From Duganella sp. Root1480D1 (lineage in GTDB: Bacteria > Pseudomonadota > Gammaproteobacteria > Burkholderiales > Burkholderiaceae_D): DNA of 64,000 nt. The position numbers were made by a program, and so were the translations under genes. This document shows, piece after piece, positions 38,044 to 47,184 of the stretch (position 1 is its first letter; every line of letters begins with the position of its first letter). The stretch is taken from contig NZ_LMFZ01000009.1 of the NCBI RefSeq assembly GCF_001427305.1, positions 54,440 to 118,439 on the forward strand. The letters are read 5' to 3'. The notes under the pieces are model-generated. The model was not told where the DNA came from. It saw only the letters and a list, made by a program, of their open reading frames with translations, and ran no database searches.

Positions 38044-39105
38044 ATGCGTTTACTCTTTGCCTTCCTGCTGTTCGTATTGTCCTGCGCCCATGCGGGCGAG
38101 TTGCCGGCCTACCAGCCCCGTCCCGGCCACGAACGCCCTGTGATCGCGATCCTCGGCGACAGCGTTTCCACCGAAATTACCGACTTCATGCTGCCTTACG
38201 GCGTGCTGCAGCGCGCCGGCATCGCACAAGTGCTGGCCGTTGCCGACGATGGGGCCGCCATCACCATGAATACCGGGCTGCGCGTGCAGCCCGATCTCGA
38301 TGCCGCAGGATTCGACCAGCGCTTTCCCGAAGGCGCGGATTACATCATCGTGCCAGCCATGCGCCGCGTGCAATTCGCGCCTTTGCTCGCCTGGCTGCGG
38401 GCGCAAGCGGCCAAGGGTGCCACAGTGGTCAGCATTTGCGATGGAGCGCTGGTCGTGGCCAACAGCGGCTTGCTGAAAGGCCGGCGCGGCACGGCGCATT
38501 GGGCCACCCATGACCATCGCGTCGAGAAATACCCCGAAACCGAATGGCTGCAAAACGTGCGCTATGTCGCCGATGGCAACGTCATTTCCAGCGCCGGCAT
38601 CAGCGCCGCCCAACCTCTGGCGCTGGCACTGGTGGAAGCCATTGCCGGCCGTGAAAAGGCCGCGAGCGTCGCGGCAGGCCTGGGGGGCGACGACTGGAGC
38701 AGCCACCACGACAGCGGCGTGTACGCCCCCAAGTTCGGCCACAACCTGTCTGTCTGGCTCACGCATTACACCGACCAATGGCTGCACGGCGTGAACGACA
38801 TCGGCCTGCCGTTATCCGAAGGCTTCGATGAAATCGCCCTCGCCTACACCAGCGACGCCTATACCCGCACGCATCGCAGCCGGGTGCTGATAGTGGCTGC
38901 CAGCGACGCTGCCCTGGCAAGCCGGCATGGATTGAGAATATTGCCTGACCGCGTTACCGGCGCAGCCGACGCGCCAACTGCCATGCTGCCGGTCCTTGCC
39001 GGCTCGCTCGACCGCGTGCTGGCAAATATCGCCGACTCCCATGGGGCTCGCACCGCGCAACGCGTTGCGCTGGAGTTCGAATACCCCGGCTATCCGGTGA
39101 GGTAA
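38044..39105 (+). CDS. Exported DJ-1/PfpI (class I glutamine amidotransferase-like) family protein
   Basis: A 353-residue protein with a Sec signal peptide (MRLLFAFLLFVLSCAHAG). The DJ-1/PfpI domain carries the nucleophile-elbow phrase VVSICDGALVVANSGLLKGR, Cys in ICDGA, and AHWATHDHRVEKYPETEWLQ with VISSAGISAAQPLALALVEA. A second, degenerate copy-like region follows to about residue 330. Most DJ-1/PfpI proteins are cytoplasmic, so export is unusual. The next gene encodes a regulator with the same domain. No ribosome-binding site is seen because a hairpin abuts the ATG. Confidence 0.85.
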   Translation: MRLLFAFLLFVLSCAHAGELPAYQPRPGHERPVIAILGDSVSTEITDFMLPYGVLQRAGIAQVLAVADDGAAITMNTGLRVQPDLDAAGFDQRFPEGADYIIVPAMRRVQFAPLLAWLRAQAAKGATVVSICDGALVVANSGLLKGRRGTAHWATHDHRVEKYPETEWLQNVRYVADGNVISSAGISAAQPLALALVEAIAGREKAASVAAGLGGDDWSSHHDSGVYAPKFGHNLSVWLTHYTDQWLHGVNDIGLPLSEGFDEIALAYTSDAYTRTHRSRVLIVAASDAALASRHGLRILPDRVTGAADAPTAMLPVLAGSLDRVLANIADSHGARTAQRVALEFEYPGYPVR

Positions 39106-39114
39106 ACTGGGGGC

Positions 39115-40095
39115 ATGCCGCCGCCACGTTCCCTCCGCATCGTACTACTCGCGTATGAAGACATGAACCTGCTGGACCTTACCGGTCCATTGCAGGCCTT
39201 CGCCAGCGCCACCCGCCGCCACTCGGCCGGCAGGCCGCCCTTGTATGAACTGATCGTCGCTTCGGCCGAAGGCGGATTGGTGACCAGCAGCGCCGGCCTG
39301 GCATGCATGACAGTTCCCCTCGCCTCGCTCGACGGCAGCGCAATCGACACCCTGCTGGTGGCGGGCGGCTGCGCTGGCGATACCTACTTTGCACCACGGG
39401 CACTGGTGAACTGGATACGCCAGCGTGCGCCGTCGTTAAGGCGCCTGGCATCGGTTTGCACCGGCGCCTTCATGTTGGCCGCGACCGGCTTGCTCGACGG
39501 GCGCCGTGTGGCGACACACTGGGAGTGGGCTGAGCGCCTGCGGAAGCTGCATCCGCAAATAGCAGTCGACCAGGACAAGATCTATGTCCGCGACGGCGAG
39601 GTGTGGTCATCGGCTGGCGTCAGCGCCGGCATCGATCTCGCACTTGCCCTGATCAACGACGACTATGGCCACCGCGTCGCCATCGAAACCGCCCGGCAGA
39701 TGGTGGTATTCATGAAGCGCGCCGGCGGGCAGTCGCAATTCAGCGCACCGCTGGCAGCGCAGGCGCGCGAGAACGGTAAATTTTCCGACCTTCACGCGTG
39801 GATCGCCATGAACCTGCATAACGACCTGCGCGTGGAACGCCTGGCGGAGCAGGCAAAAATGAGTCCGCGCAGCTTTGCCCGCAGCTACGCCAGCGAAACA
39901 GGATGCACCCCTGCGCGCACCGTAGAAACGATGCGCCTCGAAGCTGCCCGGCGTGCGTTGGAAGAGACCACGCTGCCCCTCAAGGCTATTGCCGGCACCA
40001 CCGGGCATGGCACGGAACAGAACCTGCGCCGCACTTTCCAGCGCCTGCTGGGCGTCAGTCCCGGTGAATATCGCCAGCGCTTTTCAGGGCGCTGA
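39115..40095 (+). CDS. GlxA-family transcriptional regulator (DJ-1/PfpI domain plus AraC helix-turn-helix)
   Basis: A 326-residue regulator. The N-terminal domain is DJ-1/PfpI-like with LASVCTGAFMLAATGLLDGR and ATHWEWAERLRKLHPQIAVD, followed by VWSSAGVSAGIDLALALI. The C-terminal AraC domain has VERLAEQAKMSPRSFARSYA and a second helix pair ending LRRTFQRLLGVSPGEYRQRF. It starts 10 bp after the exported DJ-1/PfpI gene, so both are likely cotranscribed. Targets are unknown. Confidence 0.93.
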   Translation: MPPPRSLRIVLLAYEDMNLLDLTGPLQAFASATRRHSAGRPPLYELIVASAEGGLVTSSAGLACMTVPLASLDGSAIDTLLVAGGCAGDTYFAPRALVNWIRQRAPSLRRLASVCTGAFMLAATGLLDGRRVATHWEWAERLRKLHPQIAVDQDKIYVRDGEVWSSAGVSAGIDLALALINDDYGHRVAIETARQMVVFMKRAGGQSQFSAPLAAQARENGKFSDLHAWIAMNLHNDLRVERLAEQAKMSPRSFARSYASETGCTPARTVETMRLEAARRALEETTLPLKAIAGTTGHGTEQNLRRTFQRLLGVSPGEYRQRFSGR

Positions 40096-40100
40096 TGTAT

Positions 40101-40952
40101 CTAGCAGCCCGCCTCGTCCGGCCCGAGGTAGTCAAAACTGCCGGCCATCCCGACAAGTTCGCCCGGCCCCGCCAGCGAGGACAGGTAGAGCGTCAGTTTC
40201 TTCGTGATCGCGCCCGTATCGATGATGAAATCAGCTTTGCCGTCGTTATCCAGGTCGCCCACCCAGCGAATATATGCCGATGGCTCCAGCGTGCTGCCTT
40301 CGCCCCACATGATGTCGAATTCGAATTCGCCAATCCGCTGCTTTTTGCCGCCCGACTGAAGCTCCAGCCAGTACTCGGGCGCGATTCCGGCTTGGGCCGC
40401 CGCCTTCGATAGCGGCTCCTGGCGCGGCACGAACAGGAATTTTTCACCTCCAGGCAAAACCAACTCGCCGCCCATGATATGCCCGCCCTCACGCCGTATC
40501 CCTTTTTTCGGCTTGCACTCCCGTCCGGGAACCCACGATGCCACCGGCCCGGCTTTCAGCTGCAGCTTGTCCAGTGGAGCGCGAAACGGCTTGAGCACGG
40601 CGATGACCCCGTCCACCTGCAAGCGCGGGGAAAACTGCAGCAGCTGTCCACGCATGGGTGGAGCATCGTATACCGCATGGTCTTTTGAACTGACCGTCAG
40701 GCTCAATGGAAGCAACTCACATGCATCATTGCAGCGCAGCGCCCACCAGCCCGCGCCAGAGCGGTATTCGCGGCCGGCAAGATGCATCGACAATGCCCCG
40801 TCGCTCGCGCCGTCGGTATCGGCCGGCAAAATGACCATGGGACCAGCGGACTTATGGTCATACGGGTCGGCATCAGGTATATCGCCAGCAAAGGCGCCAA
40901 CGGCTGCCAGTCCAAGCAAGGAGACTGCACAGCGACTTTTCCAGTTCGACAT
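40101..40952 (-). CDS. Secreted hypothetical protein with an FG-GAP-like segment
   Basis: A 283-residue protein with a signal peptide (MSNWKSRCAVSLLGLAAVGA, cleaved near AFA-GD). A C-terminal stretch RWVGDLDNDGKADFIIDTGA reads like an FG-GAP/VCBS calcium-binding repeat. The middle part (GGELVLPGGEKFLFVPRQEP) is not recognised. It lies 15 bp downstream of hrpA on the same strand and may be cotranscribed at low level. It ends 5 bp from the convergent GlxA-type gene. Confidence 0.75.
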   Translation of the reverse strand: MSNWKSRCAVSLLGLAAVGAFAGDIPDADPYDHKSAGPMVILPADTDGASDGALSMHLAGREYRSGAGWWALRCNDACELLPLSLTVSSKDHAVYDAPPMRGQLLQFSPRLQVDGVIAVLKPFRAPLDKLQLKAGPVASWVPGRECKPKKGIRREGGHIMGGELVLPGGEKFLFVPRQEPLSKAAAQAGIAPEYWLELQSGGKKQRIGEFEFDIMWGEGSTLEPSAYIRWVGDLDNDGKADFIIDTGAITKKLTLYLSSLAGPGELVGMAGSFDYLGPDEAGC

Positions 40953-40967
40953 CAGGCGGTTCTTTCG

Positions 40968-43900
40968 TTAGCGCTGCATTGATTCCCACACCTTCATCAG
41001 GCGCTTGACGGAGACCGGCATCGGCGTCCGCAGCTCCTGGGCGAACAGCGACACGCGCAGCTCTTCCAGCATCCAGCGGTATTCCACCAGTTTCGGGTCG
41101 GTGTTCTTGCCGGCCGATTTGTCGCGCATCAGGCGCTGGTAAGGCGCTGCGGCCTGGTTCCATTCCGACATGGCCTTGGCATCGCGCGCGGCATCGGCAC
41201 GCAGCTTCTCCAGGCGCACATTCATCGCCTTCAGGTAGCGCGGGAAGTGCGATAGCTGCGAGAACTCGTTCTCGATCAGGAAGCGCTTGTGCACCAGGCC
41301 TTGCAGTTGCTGTTGCATGTCCTGCGCCACCTGCTGGTTGATGCCTTGCAGGCGCTTGGGCAGGCCGTGGTACTCGGTCAGCACTTGCGATACCAGGCGG
41401 GCGATCTCGTTCACCAGCAGCACGATGCGCGACTTGCCTTCGTCCTTGCGCTTGATGAAGCTTGCTTCGTCGACCGGCAGCGGGTCCTGCAGGCAAGCGA
41501 TGTCGATGGCCTTGGCGATGATCTGGTCGCGCAATTCCTCCTGCGTGCCCATGGACATGAACTGCATGCCCATCTGCTGCAGGTTCGGAATCGATTTCTC
41601 GACGAACTTGATCTGGTCGCGCATCTGCAGCATGAACAGGCGGCGCAGGCCGATGCGGTGGGTGCGGGCGGCAACGTTCGGATCGTCGAACACTTCCAGG
41701 TCGCAGTGGGTGCCTTTGTCAACCAGCGCAGGGAAGCCGATCAGGCTTAGCTTGCCCTGCGTGATTTCCAGCAATTCCGGCAACTCGCCGAAACTCCAGG
41801 TGGTGATGTTGGTATGCTGCGAAGGAGCGCCCGGCGCAGCAGCGGCCGGTGCGCTTGCAGGCGCGCGGGCCGGGCTTGTACTACGTGTAGCATCGGCTGC
41901 GATGCCGCCGTGCTTCGGCCTGGCCGGAGCAGCGGCGGCGCCCGCGAGCTGGGCCAATTGCGCGGCGGAAGCCGGGCTGTTGCCGCCTTCGGCCATGCGC
42001 TGGAAACTCTGGCGCGCCTGCAGGCCGTATTCCGCCTGCAGCGTGGCCAGGTTGCGTCCCATGTCGAGCTGGCGGCCATGCTCGTCCACCACCTTGAAAT
42101 TCATGAAATGGTGCGCCGGCAGTTGCTCCGGCTTGAAGTCGGAAGTCAGCACGCCGATCGTGATCTGCTTGCGGATGTCGGCAATGATCGCGTCGATCAG
42201 GTCGCCGCGCGCGAACTCGGTGCGCTCGCAGAACCTGGCAGCATAATCCGGCAGCGGCACCATGTGGCGGCGCTGCTTTTGCGGCAGGGTCTTGAGCAGC
42301 AGGTGCACCTTCTCCTTCAGCATACCCGGCACCAGCCATTCGCAGCGTTCGCGCGAGAGCTGGTTCAGCGCATACAGCGGCACGGTGAGCGTCACGCCAT
42401 CGCGCGGCGTGCCCGGTTCGAAGTGATAGGAAAGCTGCATCTCCAGCCCCGCTGCCATCATCTTTTTCGGGAACAGGTCGGTCGTGATGCCGGCCGCTTC
42501 GTGGCGCATCAAGTCGTCGCGGATCAGGTACAGCAGCTTCGGATTGTCGGCCGAGGCGTCCTTGTACCACTTCTCGAAACCGGCGCCGTTCACCACGTCG
42601 GCCGGAATTTCCTTATCGTAGAAGGCTTCGATCAACTGGTCGTCCACCAGCACGTCCTGGCGGCGCGATTTGTGCTCGAGGTTTTCAATCTCGCGCACCA
42701 GCTTATGGTTGTGGGCGAAGAACGGCGCACGGGTGTCGTAATCGCCGCCGACCAGCGCATCGCGAATGAAAATCTCGCGCGCTTCGACCGGGTTCTTCTG
42801 GCCATAGTTGATGCGGCGCTGGCTGTAGACCACCAGGCCATACAGCGTGGCGCGCTCGGAGGCCGTGACTTGCGCCGGACGCTTCTCCCAGCGCGGCTCG
42901 CCCCAGGATTTCTTCAACAGGTGGCCGCCGATCTTCTCGATCCATTCCGGTTCGATGCGGGCCACGCAGCGCGCGTACAGGCGCGTGGTTTCGACCAATT
43001 CGGCGGAGACGATCCACTTGCCCGGCTTCTTCGACAAGTGCGAGCCAGGCCAGATATGGAACTTGATGCCGCGCGCGCCAAGATAGGCACCGCCCGGTTC
43101 GTCCTCGCCCTTGAAGCCGATGTTGCCCAGCAGGCCGGTGAGCAGCGCCATATGGAGCTGGTCGTAGGTTGCCGGCAGTTCGTTGGTGCGCCAGCCCTGC
43201 TCTTTCACGATAGTGAGCAGTTGCGAGTGCACGTCGCGCCATTCGCGCAGGCGAAGCTGGTTCAGGAAGGTGGCACGGCACGAATCCATCAACTGGCGGT
43301 TCGACTTCTTGTGCTCAATGGCGCCCTCGAACCACTTCCAGATTTTCAGGTAGCTGAGGAACTCTGACTTCTCGTCGGCGAACTTCTTGTGCGCCTCGTC
43401 GGCGGCGCCCTGGTGTTCCACCGGGCGGTCGCGCGGATCTTGCACCGACAGCGCGGATGCCACGATCAGCACCTCGGTCAGGCAGGCGTATTCCTGCGCC
43501 GCCAGGATCATGCGGCCCACACGCGGGTCCAGCGGCAGCTTGGCCAGCTTGCGGCCCAATGGCGTCAACTGGTTGTCGTCATCGACCGCGCCCAGTTCCT
43601 GCAGGAGCTGGTAGCCGTCGGCAATTGCGCGGCCCGGCGGCGGCTCGATGAACGGGAAGCTCTCCACGTCCGTCAGGTGCAGGGACTTCATGCGCAGGAT
43701 GACCGAGGCCAGCGAGGAGCGCAGGATTTCCGGATCGGTGAACTTCGGACGCTGCAGGAAATCCTGCTCGTCGTACAGGCGAATGCAGACGCCATCGGCG
43801 ACACGGCCGCAGCGGCCGGCGCGCTGGTTGGCGGCCGATTGCGCCACCGGTTCGATCTGCAGTTGCTCGACCTTGTTGCGGTAGCTGTAGCGCTTCACGC

Positions 43901-45071
43901 GCGCCAGGCCGGCATCCACCACGTAGCGGATACCCGGCACGGTCAGCGAGGTTTCCGCCACGTTGGTGGCCAGCACGATGCGGCGCGCATTGGTGGTACG
44001 GAACACGCGGTCCTGCTCCTCGACCGACAGGCGGGCGAACAGCGGCAGGATTTCCACGTGCGGCGGGTGGTGCTTGCGCAGGGCTTCGGCAGCGTCGCGG
44101 ATTTCGCGTTCGCCTGGCAGGAACACCAGCACGTCGCCGCTGCCGATGCGGCAGAGTTCATCGACGCCGTCGACGATGGCTTCCATCAGGTCGCGTTTTT
44201 CGCGCGCGGCGGCGGTGCGGGCGCCCTTGGCGTCGGCGCCTTGCTGCGCACCGGGCGCCACGACCTGGTCGCGTTCCACCGGGCGGTAGCGCACTTCCAC
44301 CGCGTACAGGCGGCCGGAGACTTCAATTACCGGCACCGGCGGCTTGCCCTCTTGCGTGAAGTGGCGGGCAAAGCGTTCGGCATCGATGGTCGCGGAGGTG
44401 ATGATCACCTTCAGATCCGGGCGGCGCGGCAGGATCTGCTTCAGGTAGCCAAGCAGGAAATCGATGTTCAGGCTGCGTTCGTGGGCCTCGTCGATGATGA
44501 TCGTGTCGTAAGCTTTCAGCAGCGGGTCGGTCTGGGTCTCGGCCAGCAGGATACCGTCGGTCATCAGCTTGACCGAGGCACCCTTGCTCAAGGTGTCGTT
44601 GAAGCGCACCTTGTAGCCGACGTGCTCGCCCAGCGGGGAGCCCAGTTCCACGGCAATGCGTTTTGCTGTCGACGAAGCGGCGATACGGCGCGGCTGGGTG
44701 TGGCCGATCAGGCCTTTCTGTCCGCGTCCCAGTTCCAGGCAGATCTTCGGCAGCTGCGTGGTCTTACCGGAGCCGGTTTCGCCGGAGACGATGACCACCT
44801 GGTGCCTGGTCAGTGCTTCGGCGATTTCTGCGCGGCGGCCGGAGACCGGCAATTCTTCAGGGAAGATGATCGGCGGCAGCGGGTTGCGGAATGCGCGCGC
44901 GGCTTCGCGTTCGGCACGCTGTTCCGCGCTCTCGCGCTCCCGGCGCTCGCCACGGCGCGGCTCCCCGCCCTGGCGCGCTTGCGCAGCCTGGGGCGCCGGG
45001 GCGCGGCGGGCTGGCTGGCCTGGCTGGCCGGCAGGTTGCTGGGGAGGATTTTTCTTGCTTGCTTCAGACAT
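40968..45071 (-). CDS. hrpA: ATP-dependent RNA helicase HrpA
   Basis: A 1367-residue DEAH-box helicase. The N-terminal extension is Gln/Pro/Arg-rich, then come the helicase motifs VIVSGETGSGKTTQLPKICL (Walker A), IIIDEAHERSLN (motif II DEAH), ITSATIDAERFA (motif III), VLATNVAETSLTVPGIRYVV and NQRAGRCGRVADGVC (motif VI). A long C-terminal region of the DUF3418 type follows, with an inserted Ala/Pro-rich linker near residue 1065. HrpA acts on structured mRNA and ribosome-associated RNA in other bacteria. It is divergent from argA across a short palindromic promoter. Confidence 0.97.
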   Translation of the reverse strand: MSEASKKNPPQQPAGQPGQPARRAPAPQAAQARQGGEPRRGERRERESAEQRAEREAARAFRNPLPPIIFPEELPVSGRRAEIAEALTRHQVVIVSGETGSGKTTQLPKICLELGRGQKGLIGHTQPRRIAASSTAKRIAVELGSPLGEHVGYKVRFNDTLSKGASVKLMTDGILLAETQTDPLLKAYDTIIIDEAHERSLNIDFLLGYLKQILPRRPDLKVIITSATIDAERFARHFTQEGKPPVPVIEVSGRLYAVEVRYRPVERDQVVAPGAQQGADAKGARTAAAREKRDLMEAIVDGVDELCRIGSGDVLVFLPGEREIRDAAEALRKHHPPHVEILPLFARLSVEEQDRVFRTTNARRIVLATNVAETSLTVPGIRYVVDAGLARVKRYSYRNKVEQLQIEPVAQSAANQRAGRCGRVADGVCIRLYDEQDFLQRPKFTDPEILRSSLASVILRMKSLHLTDVESFPFIEPPPGRAIADGYQLLQELGAVDDDNQLTPLGRKLAKLPLDPRVGRMILAAQEYACLTEVLIVASALSVQDPRDRPVEHQGAADEAHKKFADEKSEFLSYLKIWKWFEGAIEHKKSNRQLMDSCRATFLNQLRLREWRDVHSQLLTIVKEQGWRTNELPATYDQLHMALLTGLLGNIGFKGEDEPGGAYLGARGIKFHIWPGSHLSKKPGKWIVSAELVETTRLYARCVARIEPEWIEKIGGHLLKKSWGEPRWEKRPAQVTASERATLYGLVVYSQRRINYGQKNPVEAREIFIRDALVGGDYDTRAPFFAHNHKLVREIENLEHKSRRQDVLVDDQLIEAFYDKEIPADVVNGAGFEKWYKDASADNPKLLYLIRDDLMRHEAAGITTDLFPKKMMAAGLEMQLSYHFEPGTPRDGVTLTVPLYALNQLSRERCEWLVPGMLKEKVHLLLKTLPQKQRRHMVPLPDYAARFCERTEFARGDLIDAIIADIRKQITIGVLTSDFKPEQLPAHHFMNFKVVDEHGRQLDMGRNLATLQAEYGLQARQSFQRMAEGGNSPASAAQLAQLAGAAAAPARPKHGGIAADATRSTSPARAPASAPAAAAPGAPSQHTNITTWSFGELPELLEITQGKLSLIGFPALVDKGTHCDLEVFDDPNVAARTHRIGLRRLFMLQMRDQIKFVEKSIPNLQQMGMQFMSMGTQEELRDQIIAKAIDIACLQDPLPVDEASFIKRKDEGKSRIVLLVNEIARLVSQVLTEYHGLPKRLQGINQQVAQDMQQQLQGLVHKRFLIENEFSQLSHFPRYLKAMNVRLEKLRADAARDAKAMSEWNQAAAPYQRLMRDKSAGKNTDPKLVEYRWMLEELRVSLFAQELRTPMPVSVKRLMKVWESMQR

Positions 45072-45106
45072 CGTTTTTTACATAGTTTGGGCGCGAAAAC
45101 CGCGCA

Positions 45107-45122
45107 GCGCATTATAATGCGC
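45107..45122. promoter_or_regulatory. Symmetric -10 element shared by hrpA and argA
   Basis: GCGCATTATAATGCGC is a perfect 16-bp palindrome containing the consensus TATAAT on both strands. It lies between hrpA (start 45071, minus) and argA (start 45128, plus). On the plus strand TATAAT (45113-45118) puts the transcript start about 3-5 bp before the argA ATG. Neither -35 is strong. Confidence 0.5.
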
Positions 45123-45127
45123 GGATA

Positions 45128-46438
45128 ATGGAAAACCCTATCCAATTCGTCTCCTGGCTGCGCTCCGTCGCCCCCTACGTCCACGCCTTCCGCGGCAAGA
45201 CCTTCGTAGTCGCCTTCCCTGGTGAACTGGTTGCCGCCGGCGCCCTCTCAGTGCTGGCCCACGACCTGTCCCTGCTGCATGCGCTGGACATCAACGTCAC
45301 CGTGGTCTACGGTTCGCGTCCCCAGGTCGCCGAGCAGCTCGCGCTGCGAAACGTGGAAGGCCGCTTCCACAACGGCGTGCGCATCACCGACACGGCCGCC
45401 ATGGAATGCGCCAAGGAAGCCGCCGGCGAACTGCGCCTCGACATCGAGGCCGCCTTCAGCCAGGGCTTGCCGAATACCCCGATGTCGCACGCCGCGATCC
45501 GTATCATTTCCGGCAACTTCATCACTGCCCGCCCGTTGGGCGTGATCGACGGCGTCGACTTCGAGCTGACCGGCCTGACCCGTAAGGTGGACGCGGAAAC
45601 CATCCACTCCATCATGGGGTCGGATGGCGTGGTGCTGCTGTCGCCACTGGGCTTCTCCCCGACCGGCGAGACATTCAACCTGACAATGGAAGACGTGGCC
45701 TGCACCGCCGCCATCGCCCTGCATGCCGACAAGCTGGTGTTCATCACGGAAACCGAGATGATGACCGACGCCGGCGGCACCGAAATCCGCGAACTGTCCT
45801 CGCACCAGGCGGAAGCCGTGTTGCAGGCGGGCTTCCTGCCCGACGCCACCGCCTACTACCTGAAGCACTGCGTCAAGGCCTGCAGCAATGGCGTCGAGCG
45901 TGCCCACATCGTGCCGTTCGCGATGGATGGCTCGGCCCTGCTGGAACTGTTCACCCACGATGGCGTGGGCACCATGATCTCGCATGAGAACCTGGAATCG
46001 CTGCGCCCGGCCACCATCGAAGACGTGGGCGGCATCATCAAGCTGATCGAGCCGCTGGAAGCCGACGGCACCCTGGTCAAGCGCGGCCGCGAGCTGATCG
46101 AGCGCGAAATCGAGATGTTCTCGGTCATCGAGCACGATGGCGTGATCTTCGGTTGCGCGGCACTGTACGTCTTCCCGGAAGAAAAAATGGCCGAAATGGC
46201 ATGCCTTACCGTCAACCCCGACGTGCAAACCCAGGGCGACGGCGAGCGCATCCTCAAGCACATGGAAAACCGCGCCCGGGCGCAGGGCATCAGCAAGCTG
46301 TTCGTGCTGACCACCCGCACCGCGCACTGGTTCATCAAGCGCGGCTTCATCCCTGCCACGGTGGACGCACTGCCGAAAGACCGCCAGCGCCTCTACAACT
46401 GGCAGCGCAAGTCGCAAGTCTTGATCAAGACCTTATAA
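45128..46438 (+). CDS. argA: Amino-acid N-acetyltransferase (N-acetylglutamate synthase)
   Basis: A 436-residue two-domain enzyme for the first step of arginine synthesis. The start MENPIQFVSWLRSVAPYVHA and the FRGKTFVVAFPGELV segment open the amino-acid-kinase-like domain; the C-terminal GNAT domain has LYVFPEEKMAEMACLTVNPD and GDGERILKHMENRA, and ends KRGFIPATVDALPKDRQRLY. Full length. There is no ribosome-binding site before the ATG, and the probable -10 element is only 9 bp upstream, so the mRNA may be leaderless. Confidence 0.96.
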   Translation: MENPIQFVSWLRSVAPYVHAFRGKTFVVAFPGELVAAGALSVLAHDLSLLHALDINVTVVYGSRPQVAEQLALRNVEGRFHNGVRITDTAAMECAKEAAGELRLDIEAAFSQGLPNTPMSHAAIRIISGNFITARPLGVIDGVDFELTGLTRKVDAETIHSIMGSDGVVLLSPLGFSPTGETFNLTMEDVACTAAIALHADKLVFITETEMMTDAGGTEIRELSSHQAEAVLQAGFLPDATAYYLKHCVKACSNGVERAHIVPFAMDGSALLELFTHDGVGTMISHENLESLRPATIEDVGGIIKLIEPLEADGTLVKRGRELIEREIEMFSVIEHDGVIFGCAALYVFPEEKMAEMACLTVNPDVQTQGDGERILKHMENRARAQGISKLFVLTTRTAHWFIKRGFIPATVDALPKDRQRLYNWQRKSQVLIKTL

Positions 46439-46462
46439 TTGACTTTTTTAGGAGCACCGAAG

Positions 46463-46735
46463 ATGGCCCGTACCGTCCATTGCATCAAACTGAACAAGGA
46501 AGCCGAAGGCCTGGACTTCCCGCCATATCCGGGCGAGCTGGGCAAGCGCATTTATGAATCCGTGTCCAAGGAAGCCTGGGCTGCCTGGATCAAGCACCAG
46601 ACCATGCTGGTGAACGAAAACCGCCTGAACCTGGCGGACGTGCGTGCGCGCAAATACCTGGCCGCGCAGATGGAGAAGCATTTCTTCGGCGAAGGCGCCG
46701 ACCAGGCGGCAGGTTACGTGCCGCCCAGCGCCTGA
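46463..46735 (+). CDS. YggX-type Fe(II) trafficking / oxidative damage protection protein
   Basis: A 90-residue cytoplasmic protein with the family start [20 protein letters not shown] and the conserved [36 protein letters not shown] and [17 protein letters not shown] segments. The conserved Cys7 is present. Known members protect iron-sulphur clusters. The ATG at 46463 follows GGAG; an upstream ATG at 46439 lacks one. It lies 24 bp after argA and ends at a large palindrome. Confidence 0.95.
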   Translation: MARTVHCIKLNKEAEGLDFPPYPGELGKRIYESVSKEAWAAWIKHQTMLVNENRLNLADVRARKYLAAQMEKHFFGEGADQAAGYVPPSA

Positions 46736-46800
46736 AATTAAATGGGGACGTACCCCATTTATTTGTTGCTAATTAAATGGGGTACGTCCCCATTTAATTT
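46735..46800. repeat. 27-bp perfect inverted repeat between convergent genes
   Basis: Arms 46735-46761 and 46774-46800 are perfect 27-bp reverse complements with a 12-bp spacer, containing AAATGGGGACGTACCCCATT. Each arm is itself close to palindromic (GGGGACGTACCCC). It fills the whole gap between the yggX and lipoprotein stops and probably terminates both transcripts. Confidence 0.85.
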
Positions 46801-47162
46801 TAGCGGCTTGCCACGTCAGAATTCATCGGTTTGCACTGGCGCAGCTCGCAGCGCGCCATGAAGACTTTCCCGTTGCTGCAGGACATGCGGTAAATCTCCA
46901 CCGGACCTCGCTCCGTCACCAGCCCGGCCCCACGGCCGCCGCGGCATTCTTCCGCATTGGCCAGGCGCTCCACCGTTGCCGACGAAATACCTGGACGGAA
47001 TTCCACTTTTTCCACCGGCACGCCATCAATCATCGCGCGCCTGGCGGCAGCTTCCGCCTCCAGCACAGATTTGCGTTTCACAGGCGCCTCGGCGACCTGT
47101 TTTTTGGTAGCACAAGCACTCAACACACCAGCAGCCAGCAACAGCAGGAACAGTCGTTTCAT
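46800..47162 (-). CDS. Small lipoprotein of unknown function
   Basis: A 120-residue protein with a lipoprotein signal MKRLFLLLLAAGVLSAC (lipobox LSAC). The mature part has a charged helix (KRKSVLEAEAAARRAMIDG) and a C-terminal Cys-containing domain with ECRGGRGAGLV, MSCSNGKVFMARCELRQCKP; four cysteines after the lipobox suggest disulphides. It lies 22 bp downstream of rpiA. No family is recognised. Confidence 0.78.
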   Translation of the reverse strand: MKRLFLLLLAAGVLSACATKKQVAEAPVKRKSVLEAEAAARRAMIDGVPVEKVEFRPGISSATVERLANAEECRGGRGAGLVTERGPVEIYRMSCSNGKVFMARCELRQCKPMNSDVASR

Positions 47163-47184
47163 AGGCTCTTTCTAAAGGGAAGAA

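Noticed and set aside
46735..46800. Inverted repeat as an insertion-sequence end pair
   Set aside because: The arms are 12 bp apart with no transposase between them and no target-site duplication visible.
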